Below are positions 24,680-34,188 of a stretch of 60,434 nucleotides of DNA, piece after piece. The DNA lies in contig JACRDQ010000017.1 of assembly GCA_016218545.1 (NCBI GenBank), forward strand, positions 1 through 60,434, given 5' to 3'. The DNA comes from Elusimicrobiota bacterium (GTDB lineage: Bacteria > Elusimicrobiota > Elusimicrobia > UBA1565 > UBA9628). The notes below the pieces were generated by a model that had not been told where the DNA came from, searched no databases, and saw only the letters and a program-made list of their open reading frames with translations. Position 1 is the first letter of the stretch, and each line of letters starts with the position of its first letter. The position numbers and the translations under genes were made by a program.

Positions 24680-25066
24680 ATGAACCACGACGAGCTCAAA
24701 GAAGTGATGGAGTGGGCCAAGACGACCGACCTCGTGGAGCTGGAGTTCCGCCGCGACGACCGGGGGTTCTCCTTCTCGAAGAGGCCCAAGGCGCCGACCG
24801 CGGTCTGCTCCTTCCCGGGCCGGAACCTCGCCGCGGTCTCCAGCCCCGCGGTCGGGGTGTTCCAATGGAACGCGCCGGGATCGCCGCGCCTCGCCCTGGA
24901 GGGCAAGCCGGTCGCCAAGGGGACGCTCCTGGGCCTCGTCGAGGGCGTCGGAGCCCCGAAGAAGGTGGAAGCGCCCTGCGGGGGAGTCCTCCAGAACGTC
25001 TGCGTCGACGCGGGACAGACGGTCCAGTTCGGCCAGCCGCTCTTCTTCATCGACAGGAAGGACTGA
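24680..25066 (+). CDS. BCCP/AccB-like protein lacking the biotin-attachment lysine
   Basis: A 128-residue protein whose length, position before accC and C-terminal biotinyl-lipoyl fold (about 52-126: VSSPAVGVFQW, EGKPVAKGTLLGLVE, EAPCGGVLQNVCVDAGQTVQFGQPLFFI) identify it as a biotin carboxyl carrier protein homologue. The invariant AMKM turn is replaced by G89-V90-G91-A92, so the lysine that carries biotin (position 91 by alignment) is absent. The neighbouring residues are unambiguous in the DNA. It may be a degenerate or non-biotinylated regulatory paralogue, with the working BCCP encoded elsewhere. It overlaps accC by one base. Confidence 0.75.
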   Translation: MNHDELKEVMEWAKTTDLVELEFRRDDRGFSFSKRPKAPTAVCSFPGRNLAAVSSPAVGVFQWNAPGSPRLALEGKPVAKGTLLGLVEGVGAPKKVEAPCGGVLQNVCVDAGQTVQFGQPLFFIDRKD

Positions 25067-26436
25067 TGTTCACCAAGATCCTCGTCGCCAACAGGAGCGA
25101 GATCGCGGTCCGCGTCATCCGGGCCTGCAGGGAGATGGGCATCCGTTCGGTCGCCGTGTACTCCGAGGCCGACCGGGAATCCCTGCACGTCCGCCTGGCC
25201 GACGAGGCGGTCTGCATCGGCCCGGCCCCGGCCTCCGCGAGCTACCTGAACGTCGAGGCCATCCTCAGCGCCGCCAAGGTCACCGGGGCCGAGGCGGTGC
25301 ACCCCGGCTACGGGTTCCTGGCCGAGAACGCCGACTTCAGCCAGGCCTGCGCGGACTCGGGGCTGGTCTTCATCGGGCCCAAGCCCGACGCCGTCCGCCG
25401 GCTCGGGTTCAAGAGCGAGGCCCGCGACCTGGCCCGCAAGGCCGGCGTCCCCATCGTGCCGGGGAGCGCCGGGCTTTTGGGCTCCGACTACGCGGCCGAG
25501 GCCGCCAAGGTGGGCTTCCCGGTCATGGTCAAGGCCGCGGCCGGCGGGGGCGGCAAGGGACTGCGGCTCGTGCGGGACCCCAAGGACCTCGACGCCCAGG
25601 TCCGCATGGCCAAGGCCGAGGCCGGGTCGGCCTTCAAGGACGACTCCATCTACCTCGAGAAGTTCATCGAGCACCCCAGGCACGTCGAGATCCAGATCGC
25701 GGCGGACACGGCGGGCGGCGTCGTCGCCTTCCCCGAGCGCGACTGCACCGTCCAGCGGCGCCACCAGAAGCTCATCGAGGAATCCCCCTCCCCGGCCGTG
25801 ACCCCGGACATCCGCCGCCGGATGCAGGAGGCGGCCCGCGCCCTGGCCAAGGCCGCCGGCTACTCGAACGTCGGGACCGTGGAGTTCCTGCTCGACACGG
25901 ACGGCAGTTTCTACTTCATGGAGGTGAACACGCGCCTCCAGGTCGAGCATCCGGTCACCGAGCTCGTGACCGGCCTGGACCTCGTGCAGATGCAGATCCG
26001 CCTGGCTGCGGGCGAGAAGCTCCCCCTCGGCCAGGAGCGCGCCTCGGAGATCCGCGCGCACTCCATCGAGCACCGCGTCAACGCCGAGGATCCCGCCCGC
26101 TCCTTCGCCCCCTGCCCCGGGACCATCACGGCGCTCTCCCTGCCGGGCGGCCCCGGAGTCCGGGTGGATACCCACGTCTACGCGGGCTACACCGTGCCCA
26201 GCTACTACGACAGCCTCATCGCCAAGCTCATCGTGTCGGCCCCGGACCGCCCGGCCGCCATCAGCCGCGGACTGCGCGCCCTTGGGGAGTTCCGGATCGA
26301 GGGCATCAAGACGACGCTGCCGTTCCACCGCGAGGTCCTGGCCCACCCCCTCTTCGGCGGAGGGGTCTTCGACACGGGCTTCATCTCGGTCATGGGGGAC
26401 GCCCCGGCCGTCAAGGAGAAGCAACCCGTCTCATGA
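25066..26436 (+). CDS. accC: Biotin carboxylase (acetyl-CoA carboxylase subunit)
   Basis: ATP-grasp enzyme that carboxylates biotin on BCCP in the first step of fatty-acid synthesis. It has 456 residues, the normal size. It begins [26 protein letters not shown] and shows [14 protein letters not shown], the glycine-rich ATP loop [32 protein letters not shown] and [14 protein letters not shown]. All expected motifs are present, in contrast to the BCCP-like protein next to it. Its stop overlaps gmhA by 4 bases. Confidence 0.93.
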   Translation: MFTKILVANRSEIAVRVIRACREMGIRSVAVYSEADRESLHVRLADEAVCIGPAPASASYLNVEAILSAAKVTGAEAVHPGYGFLAENADFSQACADSGLVFIGPKPDAVRRLGFKSEARDLARKAGVPIVPGSAGLLGSDYAAEAAKVGFPVMVKAAAGGGGKGLRLVRDPKDLDAQVRMAKAEAGSAFKDDSIYLEKFIEHPRHVEIQIAADTAGGVVAFPERDCTVQRRHQKLIEESPSPAVTPDIRRRMQEAARALAKAAGYSNVGTVEFLLDTDGSFYFMEVNTRLQVEHPVTELVTGLDLVQMQIRLAAGEKLPLGQERASEIRAHSIEHRVNAEDPARSFAPCPGTITALSLPGGPGVRVDTHVYAGYTVPSYYDSLIAKLIVSAPDRPAAISRGLRALGEFRIEGIKTTLPFHREVLAHPLFGGGVFDTGFISVMGDAPAVKEKQPVS

Positions 26437-27038
26437 AACGACATCGCGCCGGGGCGGCCCGTTCCGCGCAGGACGACATCACCTCCCAGCTCATGGAGAG
26501 CTCCCGGGTCCTCGCGGCCTCGGCGAGCCTCGCCCCGGAGCTGGCCCGGGCCGCGGACCTCATGATCGCGTCCCTCCGGAAGAAGGGGCGGATCATCTCC
26601 TTCGGCAACGGAGGCTCGGCCTGCGACGCGCTGAATTTCGCCTCCGAGCTCGTGGGCCGCTACTCCCGCAACCGGCCGCCCATCGACGCCGTGGCGCTCA
26701 CGGTCAACCCCGCGAACCTGACCGCCATCGCCAACGACTTCGGCTACGAGGAGGTCTTCCGCCGCCAGTTGGAGGCCCACGGCCGCAAGGGCGACGTCGC
26801 CGTCGCGATCTCGACCTCGGGCGACTCTCCCAACGTGCTCAAGGCCGTCGCGGCTGCGCGGCGCCTGGGGATCGCGACCATCGGGCTCACCGGCAAGGAC
26901 GGAGGCAGGCTCAAGGGCCTCGTGGACGTGCCCGTCCGCGTCCCCTCCTCCACGGTCGCCCGGATCCAGGAGGTCCACATCACGGTCCTGCAGATCTGGG
27001 CCTCGCTCATCGAAGACGCGCTCCACCCGGCGCCATGA
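26433..27038 (+). CDS. gmhA: Phosphoheptose isomerase (sedoheptulose 7-phosphate isomerase)
   Basis: SIS-domain enzyme making D-glycero-D-manno-heptose 7-phosphate, first step to ADP-heptose for LPS core. It has 201 residues. [40 protein letters not shown] and the C-terminal [16 protein letters not shown] are diagnostic. It overlaps accC and the cytidylyltransferase gene by 4 bases each. This is good evidence that the host has an LPS-type outer membrane. Confidence 0.92.
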   Translation: MKRHRAGAARSAQDDITSQLMESSRVLAASASLAPELARAADLMIASLRKKGRIISFGNGGSACDALNFASELVGRYSRNRPPIDAVALTVNPANLTAIANDFGYEEVFRRQLEAHGRKGDVAVAISTSGDSPNVLKAVAAARRLGIATIGLTGKDGGRLKGLVDVPVRVPSSTVARIQEVHITVLQIWASLIEDALHPAP

Positions 27039-27502
27039 GGGACAAGCTCGTCACCCTCTCCCGGGCCCAGGCCGGCCGCTGCGCGGCCTCCTGGAAGCGG
27101 CGGGGCCTGAAGGTCGTCTTCACCAACGGTGTCTTCGACATCCTCCACGCCGGCCACGTCATGCTGCTGGCCAAGGCCCGGGCGCTCGGCGACCTCCTGG
27201 TCCTGGGCCTCAACACCGACGCCTCGGTCCGCAGGCTCAAGGGCCCCTCCCGCCCCGTCAACCGCTGGCGCGACCGCGCCGCGGTCCTGGCTGCCCTCGA
27301 AAGCGTGGACGCGGTGGTCGGCTTCGGGGAGGACACCCCGGCCCGGCTCGTTTCGGCCCTCCGGCCCGACATCCTGGTCAAGGGCGCGGACTACGCCCTG
27401 GAGGAGATCGCGGGCTCGCGCCACGCGGGCAGGACCGTGAGGATCGCGCTCAAGAAGGGCTACTCGACCACGGGCCTCATCCGCAAGCTCGGAAAGGGCT
27501 AG
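27035..27502 (+). CDS. D-glycero-beta-D-manno-heptose 1-phosphate adenylyltransferase (HldE C-terminal type)
   Basis: Nucleotidyltransferase (HIGH family) that makes ADP-heptose. It has 155 residues. [42 protein letters not shown] contains the HAGH motif, and [16 protein letters not shown] and KGADY follow, as in RfaE domain II. It is a stand-alone version of the HldE C-terminal half; the kinase half is not in the window. It ends the long plus-strand operon, 4 bases from the convergent lipoprotein gene. Confidence 0.9.
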   Translation: MRDKLVTLSRAQAGRCAASWKRRGLKVVFTNGVFDILHAGHVMLLAKARALGDLLVLGLNTDASVRRLKGPSRPVNRWRDRAAVLAALESVDAVVGFGEDTPARLVSALRPDILVKGADYALEEIAGSRHAGRTVRIALKKGYSTTGLIRKLGKG

Positions 27503-27506
27503 CAGC

Positions 27507-28472
27507 CTACGGCTTCTGGAAGATGCTGATGGCCGCGCTGTCCTCGACCCACTCCACGCGCGAGCTGTTGAGGCGCCGCAGGACCGCGGACCGGCCGCTG
27601 TCGTCGGACTGCCGGGGGTTGGGGATCTTGGGGTCGTGGATCTTGGCGGGCAGGGGGGTCTTGGAGGCGATGACCCGGATCTCCTCGACCGACACGACCG
27701 GCTTGTCCGCCGGGAGCTGAGCCTCCAGCGCCATGAGGCCGAGCTTCTTGGCCTCCTCGTCGGGGAACACCCAGGTCTTGCCGGCGCGCACCCGGGCCTC
27801 CGGGGCGTACTGGCTGGGGATCAGCAGGTCGGTCCGCTTCTTGCCGCCGCCGACGTCATAGGTGTCGTAGAGGTAGATGTAGCAGTCCTTGCTCGCCGTG
27901 ATCTCCAGGGTGGCCGAGTCCCCCTCGTAGAGGACCTCGCGGGAGACCTTCACCTCCACGCTGAAGTCCCGATCCGCGGTGTCGGCCTCGGGCACGATGC
28001 AGGACCGCAGGCGGACGTAGTAGCGGCAGTCCCGGCAGCCGGCCACGCTGCGGTAGCCCTTGTCCACGACCCGCATGTCAATCTCCCGGCCCGGCCGGAT
28101 GGCCTGGGTGATGTCGCTGACCAGCACGTCCTGGCCGCGCATGGACTCGGACTGGAAGCTCATGAACCGGTTGGTGACCTTGACCCCGAGGAGCTTCTTG
28201 AGCGCGAGGTTCCTGGCCTCCTGGATGGCGGCTGCCTCGGCCTGGCTGCGCGTCTCGTTGCTCCCCACGGTCACCGCGCCTTCGCTCTCGACCCAGGTGC
28301 AGCCCTCCGGGTCCTTCTCGAGCACCCTGGCCTCGAAGTCCGCGGACTCCGGGGCCACGGTCAGGGGCGCCAAGACCTCGGGCTGGACCGGGGCCTCCTC
28401 CTTGCGCGGGGACGCGGTGCGGCAGCCCGCCAGAAGCAGTCCGCAGAGCGCGACCGCCAGCCGTCTGTTCAT
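27507..28472 (-). CDS. Lipoprotein with C-terminal DUF4384-like domain
   Basis: A 321-residue protein. Signal peptide with lipobox LLLAGC (Cys17) makes it a membrane lipoprotein. The middle (about 55-165) has a helix rich in Glu/Ala (RSQAEAAAIQEARNLALKKLLGVKV) like LPP20/TolB-accessory proteins. The C-terminal part (about 170-260: FSVEVKVSREVLYEGDSATLEITASKDCYIYLYDTYDVGG, then LLIPSQYAP) matches the pattern of DUF4384, often found in surface or stress-linked proteins. Function unknown. It is divergent from the FecR-domain gene. Confidence 0.7.
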   Translation of the reverse strand: MNRRLAVALCGLLLAGCRTASPRKEEAPVQPEVLAPLTVAPESADFEARVLEKDPEGCTWVESEGAVTVGSNETRSQAEAAAIQEARNLALKKLLGVKVTNRFMSFQSESMRGQDVLVSDITQAIRPGREIDMRVVDKGYRSVAGCRDCRYYVRLRSCIVPEADTADRDFSVEVKVSREVLYEGDSATLEITASKDCYIYLYDTYDVGGGKKRTDLLIPSQYAPEARVRAGKTWVFPDEEAKKLGLMALEAQLPADKPVVSVEEIRVIASKTPLPAKIHDPKIPNPRQSDDSGRSAVLRRLNSSRVEWVEDSAAISIFQKP

Positions 28473-28536
28473 GGGGATATTCTAGTGCATCCCTCCCACC
28501 CCGTCAAATCGCGACCCGGGTGTGACGGGAATGCCC

Positions 28537-28565
28537 TTGCACGAGGGCCGCCGTACCGCTACACT
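28537..28565 (+). promoter_or_regulatory. Sigma70-like promoter of the FecR-domain gene
   Basis: TTGCAC (28537-28542) and TACACT (28560-28565) are spaced by 17 bases. The predicted transcript begins near 28572 and has a ~95-base leader. Confidence 0.5.
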
Positions 28566-28574
28566 ATATGGGTC

Positions 28575-28613
28575 ATCCGTGATATTACGGATTGCCTTCA
28601 CGGAGGCATTTTC
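28575..28613 (+). promoter_or_regulatory. Leader dyads with alternative pairing upstream of the FecR-domain gene
   Basis: ATCCGT (28575-28580) pairs with ACGGAT (28587-28592). Alternatively TCCGTGA (28576-28582) pairs with TCACGGA (28598-28604). A third stem TGCCT/AGGCA (28593-28608) is followed by TTTTC. This could be an operator or an attenuation-type leader; stems are short. Confidence 0.35.
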
Positions 28614-28666
28614 TATAGACTATGCCGACCCGGATCACGGGACATCCCATCATGTTCGGAGGCTTC

Positions 28667-29587
28667 ATGAGACGCAGCGTTATCGCCGCAGTGCTCGTTC
28701 TGGCGATGTCAGCCGGAACCCAGGCCGCTTTCGCGGCCGTTGTCGCCCCGGCCCCAGCGGCCAAGGCCCAGGCCCCGGCCCCGGGCGCCAAAGCCGGCCA
28801 GCTGAAGGTCATGGCCGCCTACATCGGCGACCTGCAGGGCAAGGCCAAGGTCCTCGTGGACGGCATCGAGCCCTGGATCGACGCCAAGAACGCCATCCGG
28901 CTCACCCCCGGCACCCAGATCAAGACCGAGGCGGGCTCTTCTCTGACCGTGGTCTTCACCGACGGAAGCAAGATCAAGCTCGGCCCCAACGCCACCTTCA
29001 AGCTCGAGGAAGTCTCGATGTCCAAGGTCGCGGTCTACGTCGGCCTGGGCAAGCTCGACGCGTGGGTCAACAAGCTCAAGAGCCGGCTCTTCCAGGCCCG
29101 CAACCCGGTCGCGGTCGCGAGCGTGCGCGGCACCATCTTCACCATGAACGTCATCAGCCCCACTCAGGTCATGATGTCGTGCTTCCAGGGCGGGCTCTCC
29201 GTGGCCGACAACTTCGGCCGGACCCAGAGCGTCGAAGCGGGCCAGCAGCTGGCCGCCTCCTCCACCGCCGGCGCGGCCGAGCCTCCCGCGGCCCTGCCCC
29301 CCGAGGCCGCTGCCCCGCCGCCCGAGCCCGTCATCACGGCTCCCGAGGTCTTGGCCGCGATCGTCTCCGTCACCCAGCCGGGAGCGACCGAAGCGGCGCC
29401 CGCTCCCGCGCCCACGGCCGAGGAAGTCCCTGCTGAGACGACCGAGACGACCGATACCTCCATGGCCGCGCCCGAAGCTGCTCCGGCCTCCAACCCGACG
29501 CAGGAAGCCGCGGTCGCGCCGCCGCCGGACTCCTGCACCACCACGGCCGCCACCAGCGAGTCCGCCGCTTCCGTGGTCTGTCCCTGA
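28667..29587 (+). CDS. Secreted FecR-domain protein with Ala/Pro-rich C-terminus
   Basis: A 306-residue protein. A signal peptide (1-24) precedes a FecR-like beta domain (about 50-185: GTQIKTEAGSSLTVVFTDGSKIKLGPNATFKLEEV, then NPVAVASVRGTIFTMNV). The C-terminal 110 residues are low-complexity Ala, Pro, Glu and Thr. FecR domains occur in anti-sigma factors, but also in secreted proteins of unknown role; with no sigma factor nearby and a secretion signal, the second is more likely. The ATG at 28667 is chosen for the signal peptide and a GGAGG 4 bases upstream; in-frame ATGs at 28622 and 28652 are possible. A strong terminator follows. Confidence 0.7.
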   Translation: MRRSVIAAVLVLAMSAGTQAAFAAVVAPAPAAKAQAPAPGAKAGQLKVMAAYIGDLQGKAKVLVDGIEPWIDAKNAIRLTPGTQIKTEAGSSLTVVFTDGSKIKLGPNATFKLEEVSMSKVAVYVGLGKLDAWVNKLKSRLFQARNPVAVASVRGTIFTMNVISPTQVMMSCFQGGLSVADNFGRTQSVEAGQQLAASSTAGAAEPPAALPPEAAAPPPEPVITAPEVLAAIVSVTQPGATEAAPAPAPTAEEVPAETTETTDTSMAAPEAAPASNPTQEAAVAPPPDSCTTTAATSESAASVVCP

Positions 29588-29601
29588 TCGGACGAGACAG
29601 C

Positions 29602-29644
29602 AGAGCCCCCGGCGCCGAACGGCGCCGGGGGCTCTCTTCTTTTA
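29602..29644 (+). terminator. Rho-independent terminator after the FecR-domain gene
   Basis: A 15-bp perfect stem (29602-29616 with 29621-29635) with loop GAAC is followed by TCTTCTTTT. It is the clearest intrinsic terminator in the window and may also serve the convergent gene at 29666. Confidence 0.9.
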
Positions 29645-29665
29645 CAGGAGGTCTCGGACCGCGGG

Positions 29666-30214
29666 CTAAGGCGCGGGCTGCGCGTCCGAGACCGTGAGCT
29701 CGACGCGCGCCGGAGACTCGAAGACCACGGTCTTGCGCCCCTTCCTTACCTTGAAGGACGACTGATACTGCCAGGTCCCGATAGCCGGGATATCCCCTGA
29801 CGGGATGGTGACCCCGGCTTCCGGCCCGGAGAGCTCGATCTGCATCTGCACGTAGACCTCGTCCTTGTCCTTGGGGCTCACCGTGGGCAGGACGTTGAAG
29901 ATGAAGCCCCACTTCTTGAACTCCACGCCCGTGCCCTGGCTGTGCTTGACCGGGTAGGGCTTGTCTCCCCCGAGGATGTGGTTCGCCTGGGAGCCGCTGC
30001 CCACGACGAAGCGGGCCGCGCCCGCGTGCTCGCCCTGCTTGGCCGAGACCTCCACCAGCAGGTTGGCATCGTCGGCGGCCGGAGCCGCGGTGAAGACCGG
30101 GGAGGCCTTCTTGGCCTTGCCCTGCGTCCTCTCCGGAAGCCCTTCATCGGCCGCGGCCAGGCGCGCGCCCAGCACCGCCGCGAAGAACACCGCCGCCAGC
30201 ATCAGCTTGCCCAT
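29666..30214 (-). CDS. Secreted protein, secretin-like beta pattern, function unknown
   Basis: A 182-residue protein with signal peptide (1-22). The pattern GVEFKKWGFIFNVLPTVSPKDKDEVYVQMQIELSGPEAG followed by PAIGTWQYQSSFKVRKGRKTVVFES resembles part of the secretin beta-domain (VxPxI...V...IxxxxS...P.I....s.V.v..G.tvvi), but it is far too short for a secretin pore. It could be a periplasmic relative or chance similarity. GGAGG precedes the ATG. It lies at the end of the ABC-transporter run, 20 bases from the GT-C gene. Confidence 0.5.
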   Translation of the reverse strand: MGKLMLAAVFFAAVLGARLAAADEGLPERTQGKAKKASPVFTAAPAADDANLLVEVSAKQGEHAGAARFVVGSGSQANHILGGDKPYPVKHSQGTGVEFKKWGFIFNVLPTVSPKDKDEVYVQMQIELSGPEAGVTIPSGDIPAIGTWQYQSSFKVRKGRKTVVFESPARVELTVSDAQPAP

Positions 30215-30233
30215 CTTCCCTCCTCCCGGCGCG

Positions 30234-31616
30234 TCATGCCGATATCATAGCACGGCCGCGGCCTTCGCCCAAGAGCACCGCGGCGAGCAGGCAGGCCGAC
30301 GGATAGGCTGTCAGGAGGTTGCGGAAGAACACCGTGCCGAGGTTGAAGTGGGTGTCGTAGTCGGGGACGAAGACGTAGAGCGCGAAGAAAGCCGCGATGT
30401 AGCCTGCCAGGACCAGCCCGGCATACGGGGCGGCGCGGTCCCGCCGCCCGTGGAGCAGGCCCAGCACCGGGAGGAACAAGAAGACCACGCTGAAATTGCC
30501 CACGTTGAACAGGAGGGCCGAGGCCTTGACGAGGTTCCCGGGACGGAAGATCAGAGCGGTGAAGTCGCTGACCGTGCCCATGGTCGGAGCGCAGCGCAGC
30601 TTGAAGAGATACCACGGCGCCATGAGGAGCAAGGGCAGGGCCAGCCTTGCCAAGGCTGCGGCGCGGCGGCCCCTGTCGAGCGAACGCTCCCTGGCCAGCC
30701 AGACCGCGGCCGCGGCAAGGAGGAGCGGGGCGAAGAGAACGCCCTCGTCCTTGACGAAGAGGGCGCAGCCGCAGAAGACGCCGCTCAGGAGCCACGCGCT
30801 CCAGCGGCCCTGCACCGCCTGGATGAAGCACCCCAGGGAGAGCAGGAGGTAGATCGAGAGCGGCAGGTCGCTGTAAGCCTCGACCGCGTGGTAGGACAGG
30901 AGCGGCGAGCTCAGCAGCGCCACGACCAGGGTCAGGCTGAGGAGGAGGCCCACGACGCGGCGTGAAGCCGCGTAGAGGTACAAGGCGCCGCTCACCAGGT
31001 AGAGGGGCGTCCACAGCTTGGCTAAGACCTCGTCGAAGCTCCCGAGGCAGAGGCACATCCAGGCCTGCAGCATGGGGTTGAGCGGAGGATAGCCGGGGAT
31101 GCGGCTGGCCACGCCCCTTCCGAAGAAATACTCCGCGGGCTCATCCAGGAGCAGGCCTTGGGAGTGATAGAAGAGCTTCGCGCTGGCGGACCAGTTCGAC
31201 CAGGAGTCCCATGCCCAGATCGGCCTCAAGCCCGCTTCGAAGAGCACGCTCCCGAGCTTGGCGCAGATCCACAAGCCCAGCAGGACGGCGGCCAGCCTCT
31301 CGACCCCGGCCGGCCCACGCGCGGTCTGCCCGGCTCCCTGCGACCGCCGGGCAGGGAGGAGCTCGATGCCCAGGCCCCGCAAGACCAGCGCCGCCACCAC
31401 GACCTCCCCGAACACGATGGCGAGCACGGGCCAGGGAGCCAGGGGGACCCTGGCCAAGCCCAGGAGGAAAAGCTCCATGGCCAGGACCGCGGCTCCGAGC
31501 GGGAAGGCGCAGGAGAGCCGCTCAAGGAGCCCTGCTTCCGTGTCGCCTCTCAGGAGAGCCGCGGCCGCCAGCCAGCCCAGGGCGAACGGCGCGGCCAAGG
31601 CGAGGACGACCATCAC
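30234..31616 (-). CDS. Polytopic membrane protein, GT-C glycosyltransferase-like
   Basis: A 460-residue protein with about ten membrane helices. The acidic motif in the first large loop (IWAWDSWSNWSASAKLFYHS) followed by GYPPLNPMLQAW is typical of GT-C enzymes using polyprenyl-phosphate sugars. The acceptor is unknown. The ATG overlaps the previous gene's stop by 4 bases, so the pair is translationally coupled. It is distinct in sequence from the GT-C-like proteins at 1473 and 56291. Confidence 0.6.
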   Translation of the reverse strand: MMVVLALAAPFALGWLAAAALLRGDTEAGLLERLSCAFPLGAAVLAMELFLLGLARVPLAPWPVLAIVFGEVVVAALVLRGLGIELLPARRSQGAGQTARGPAGVERLAAVLLGLWICAKLGSVLFEAGLRPIWAWDSWSNWSASAKLFYHSQGLLLDEPAEYFFGRGVASRIPGYPPLNPMLQAWMCLCLGSFDEVLAKLWTPLYLVSGALYLYAASRRVVGLLLSLTLVVALLSSPLLSYHAVEAYSDLPLSIYLLLSLGCFIQAVQGRWSAWLLSGVFCGCALFVKDEGVLFAPLLLAAAAVWLARERSLDRGRRAAALARLALPLLLMAPWYLFKLRCAPTMGTVSDFTALIFRPGNLVKASALLFNVGNFSVVFLFLPVLGLLHGRRDRAAPYAGLVLAGYIAAFFALYVFVPDYDTHFNLGTVFFRNLLTAYPSACLLAAVLLGEGRGRAMISA

Positions 31617-32212
31617 GGCCTCTTCCTCAGGACGTACAGGTCCGCGGAGAAGGGAAGCGCCATGTCCACGCCCTCGAGCACGACAGGACCGCGCGTGAAC
31701 CGCCTCCGGAACCTGTCATACCCGGCCTTGGCATCGGCCACCACCACGATGTGCTCCGCGTCCCGCCGCTTGCGCAAGGGCAGGAGGAGGTACTCGGTCC
31801 GCAGGACGGGGTAGGAGCCTCCCCCGTCCTCGCGAGGAGGATAGAGCTGGTAGGAGCCCGGGATCACGGCCCTGGCCCTGGCCGCGAAGGCGGCCAGGGC
31901 CGGGTCCATGCGCTCCACCTTCTGCCCGCTGGTCAGGCCCAGGAAAGCGACCGTGTCCGCCTTGAGCCACCCCAGCCAGACCGTATCGGAGAAGGCCGCG
32001 TACGCCAGGGCCGCGGCGGCGAAAGCGGCGGTCACACCGCGCCGCAGGGAAGCGACCGCCAGAGAGCCTTTCCTCTCGGCCGCGGCCAGCAGCACGCCGG
32101 CCAGGAGCGTCAGCCCGAGGACGGTCAGGGCCGAGGCGTAGACGCCGCGGGGGAGGAAGACGGTGTTGATGGTGACCATCGACACCGGAGTCAGCCGCAG
32201 GAGGTCCGTCAC
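31613..32212 (-). CDS. Small membrane protein of unknown function
   Basis: A 199-residue protein read from GTG at 32212. Two hydrophobic helices (about 25-45 and 57-80) are followed by a soluble domain of ~115 residues with LPLRKRRDAEHIVVVADAKAGYDRFRRR. No family recognised. It lies 18 bases after the ABC ATPase and overlaps the GT-C gene by 4 bases. It may be the partner subunit of that enzyme, or the tail of a longer protein whose start was lost. No good Shine-Dalgarno is seen. Confidence 0.5.
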   Translation of the reverse strand: MTDLLRLTPVSMVTINTVFLPRGVYASALTVLGLTLLAGVLLAAAERKGSLAVASLRRGVTAAFAAAALAYAAFSDTVWLGWLKADTVAFLGLTSGQKVERMDPALAAFAARARAVIPGSYQLYPPREDGGGSYPVLRTEYLLLPLRKRRDAEHIVVVADAKAGYDRFRRRFTRGPVVLEGVDMALPFSADLYVLRKRP

Positions 32213-32230
32213 CAGGAGAGGGCCCGCCCC

Positions 32231-33310
<1,080 letters not shown>

Positions 33311-33315
33311 GTCGT

Positions 33316-34188
33316 TTATCCCTTGACCCCGCCCAGGGTCATCCCGGTCAGGAGCCACTTCGACGAGTACAGGAAGACCGCCATGACCGGCATCGTGACC
33401 AGCAGCGAGGCCGCGGCGAACATGCCCCACTGCGTCAGATACTGGCCCTGAAGGTCGAAGAGGCCCAGCGTCCAGGTATATTTGAAGGAATCGGTGAGGA
33501 TCACGCGGGCCACAAGGTACTCGTTCCAGGCCTGGGTGAAGTTGAACAGGAAGGCGATGGCCAGGGCAGGCGTGGACAGCGGAAGGACGATGCGGTAGAA
33601 CGCCCCGAAGACCGAGGTGCCGTCCACCAGGGCCGCCTCCTCCAGGGAGCGGGGGATGGTGTCGTAGTAGCCCTTGAGGATCCAGATGCTGAAGGGGAGC
33701 GAGGAGACCGAGTAGGCGATGACCATGCCCAGGTACGTGTTCATGAGCTTGAGCCTCATGATCATGAGGAAGAGGGGAAGGATCAGCATCCCGGCGGGGA
33801 GCATCTGGGTGCCCAGCAGGAACGAGAGGCCCAGCTTCTGCCCGGGGAACCGGAACCGGGAGAAGGCGTAAGCCGCGGTCGAGGCCAGGGCCACGCCCAC
33901 CACGGAGGTCGCGACCGTGATGACGAGCGAGTTCCACAGCCAGAAGAGGAAGTTGGTCTCCCCGAAGACCCGGATGTACGAGATCCAGGTCGCGCCCTGG
34001 GGGATGATGGCCAGATCCGTGGAGATGATCCGGTCCCCGGGCCGCAGGGACACGGCCAGGATGCGCAGCAGCGGGTAGACGCAGACGCCGCACGCGAGGA
34101 TGAGGGCTCCGTGGACGAGGAGGGTCTTCAAGGCCTCGCGCCTGTGATGGGCCTTGAGGATGTCCCGGCTGCGGGGCGTTTCAATCAT
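33316..34188 (-). CDS. Carbohydrate ABC transporter permease (MalG type)
   Basis: Inner-membrane permease subunit with 290 residues and six predicted helices. The coupling EAA loop reads EEAALVDGTSVFGAFYRIVLP, contacting the ATPase. It is the standard MalG-like partner of the MalF-like protein, whose gene it overlaps by 8 bases. Substrate not determinable. Confidence 0.9.
   Translation of the reverse strand: MIETPRSRDILKAHHRREALKTLLVHGALILACGVCVYPLLRILAVSLRPGDRIISTDLAIIPQGATWISYIRVFGETNFLFWLWNSLVITVATSVVGVALASTAAYAFSRFRFPGQKLGLSFLLGTQMLPAGMLILPLFLMIMRLKLMNTYLGMVIAYSVSSLPFSIWILKGYYDTIPRSLEEAALVDGTSVFGAFYRIVLPLSTPALAIAFLFNFTQAWNEYLVARVILTDSFKYTWTLGLFDLQGQYLTQWGMFAAASLLVTMPVMAVFLYSSKWLLTGMTLGGVKG

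Noticed and set aside
24680..25066. Calling this a functional accB
   Set aside because: The biotin-attachment lysine is absent, so only BCCP-like is supported.
29666..30214. Secretin (GspD/PilQ) gene
   Set aside because: Only a short beta-pattern resembles the secretin domain; the protein is 182 residues and cannot form the pore domain.
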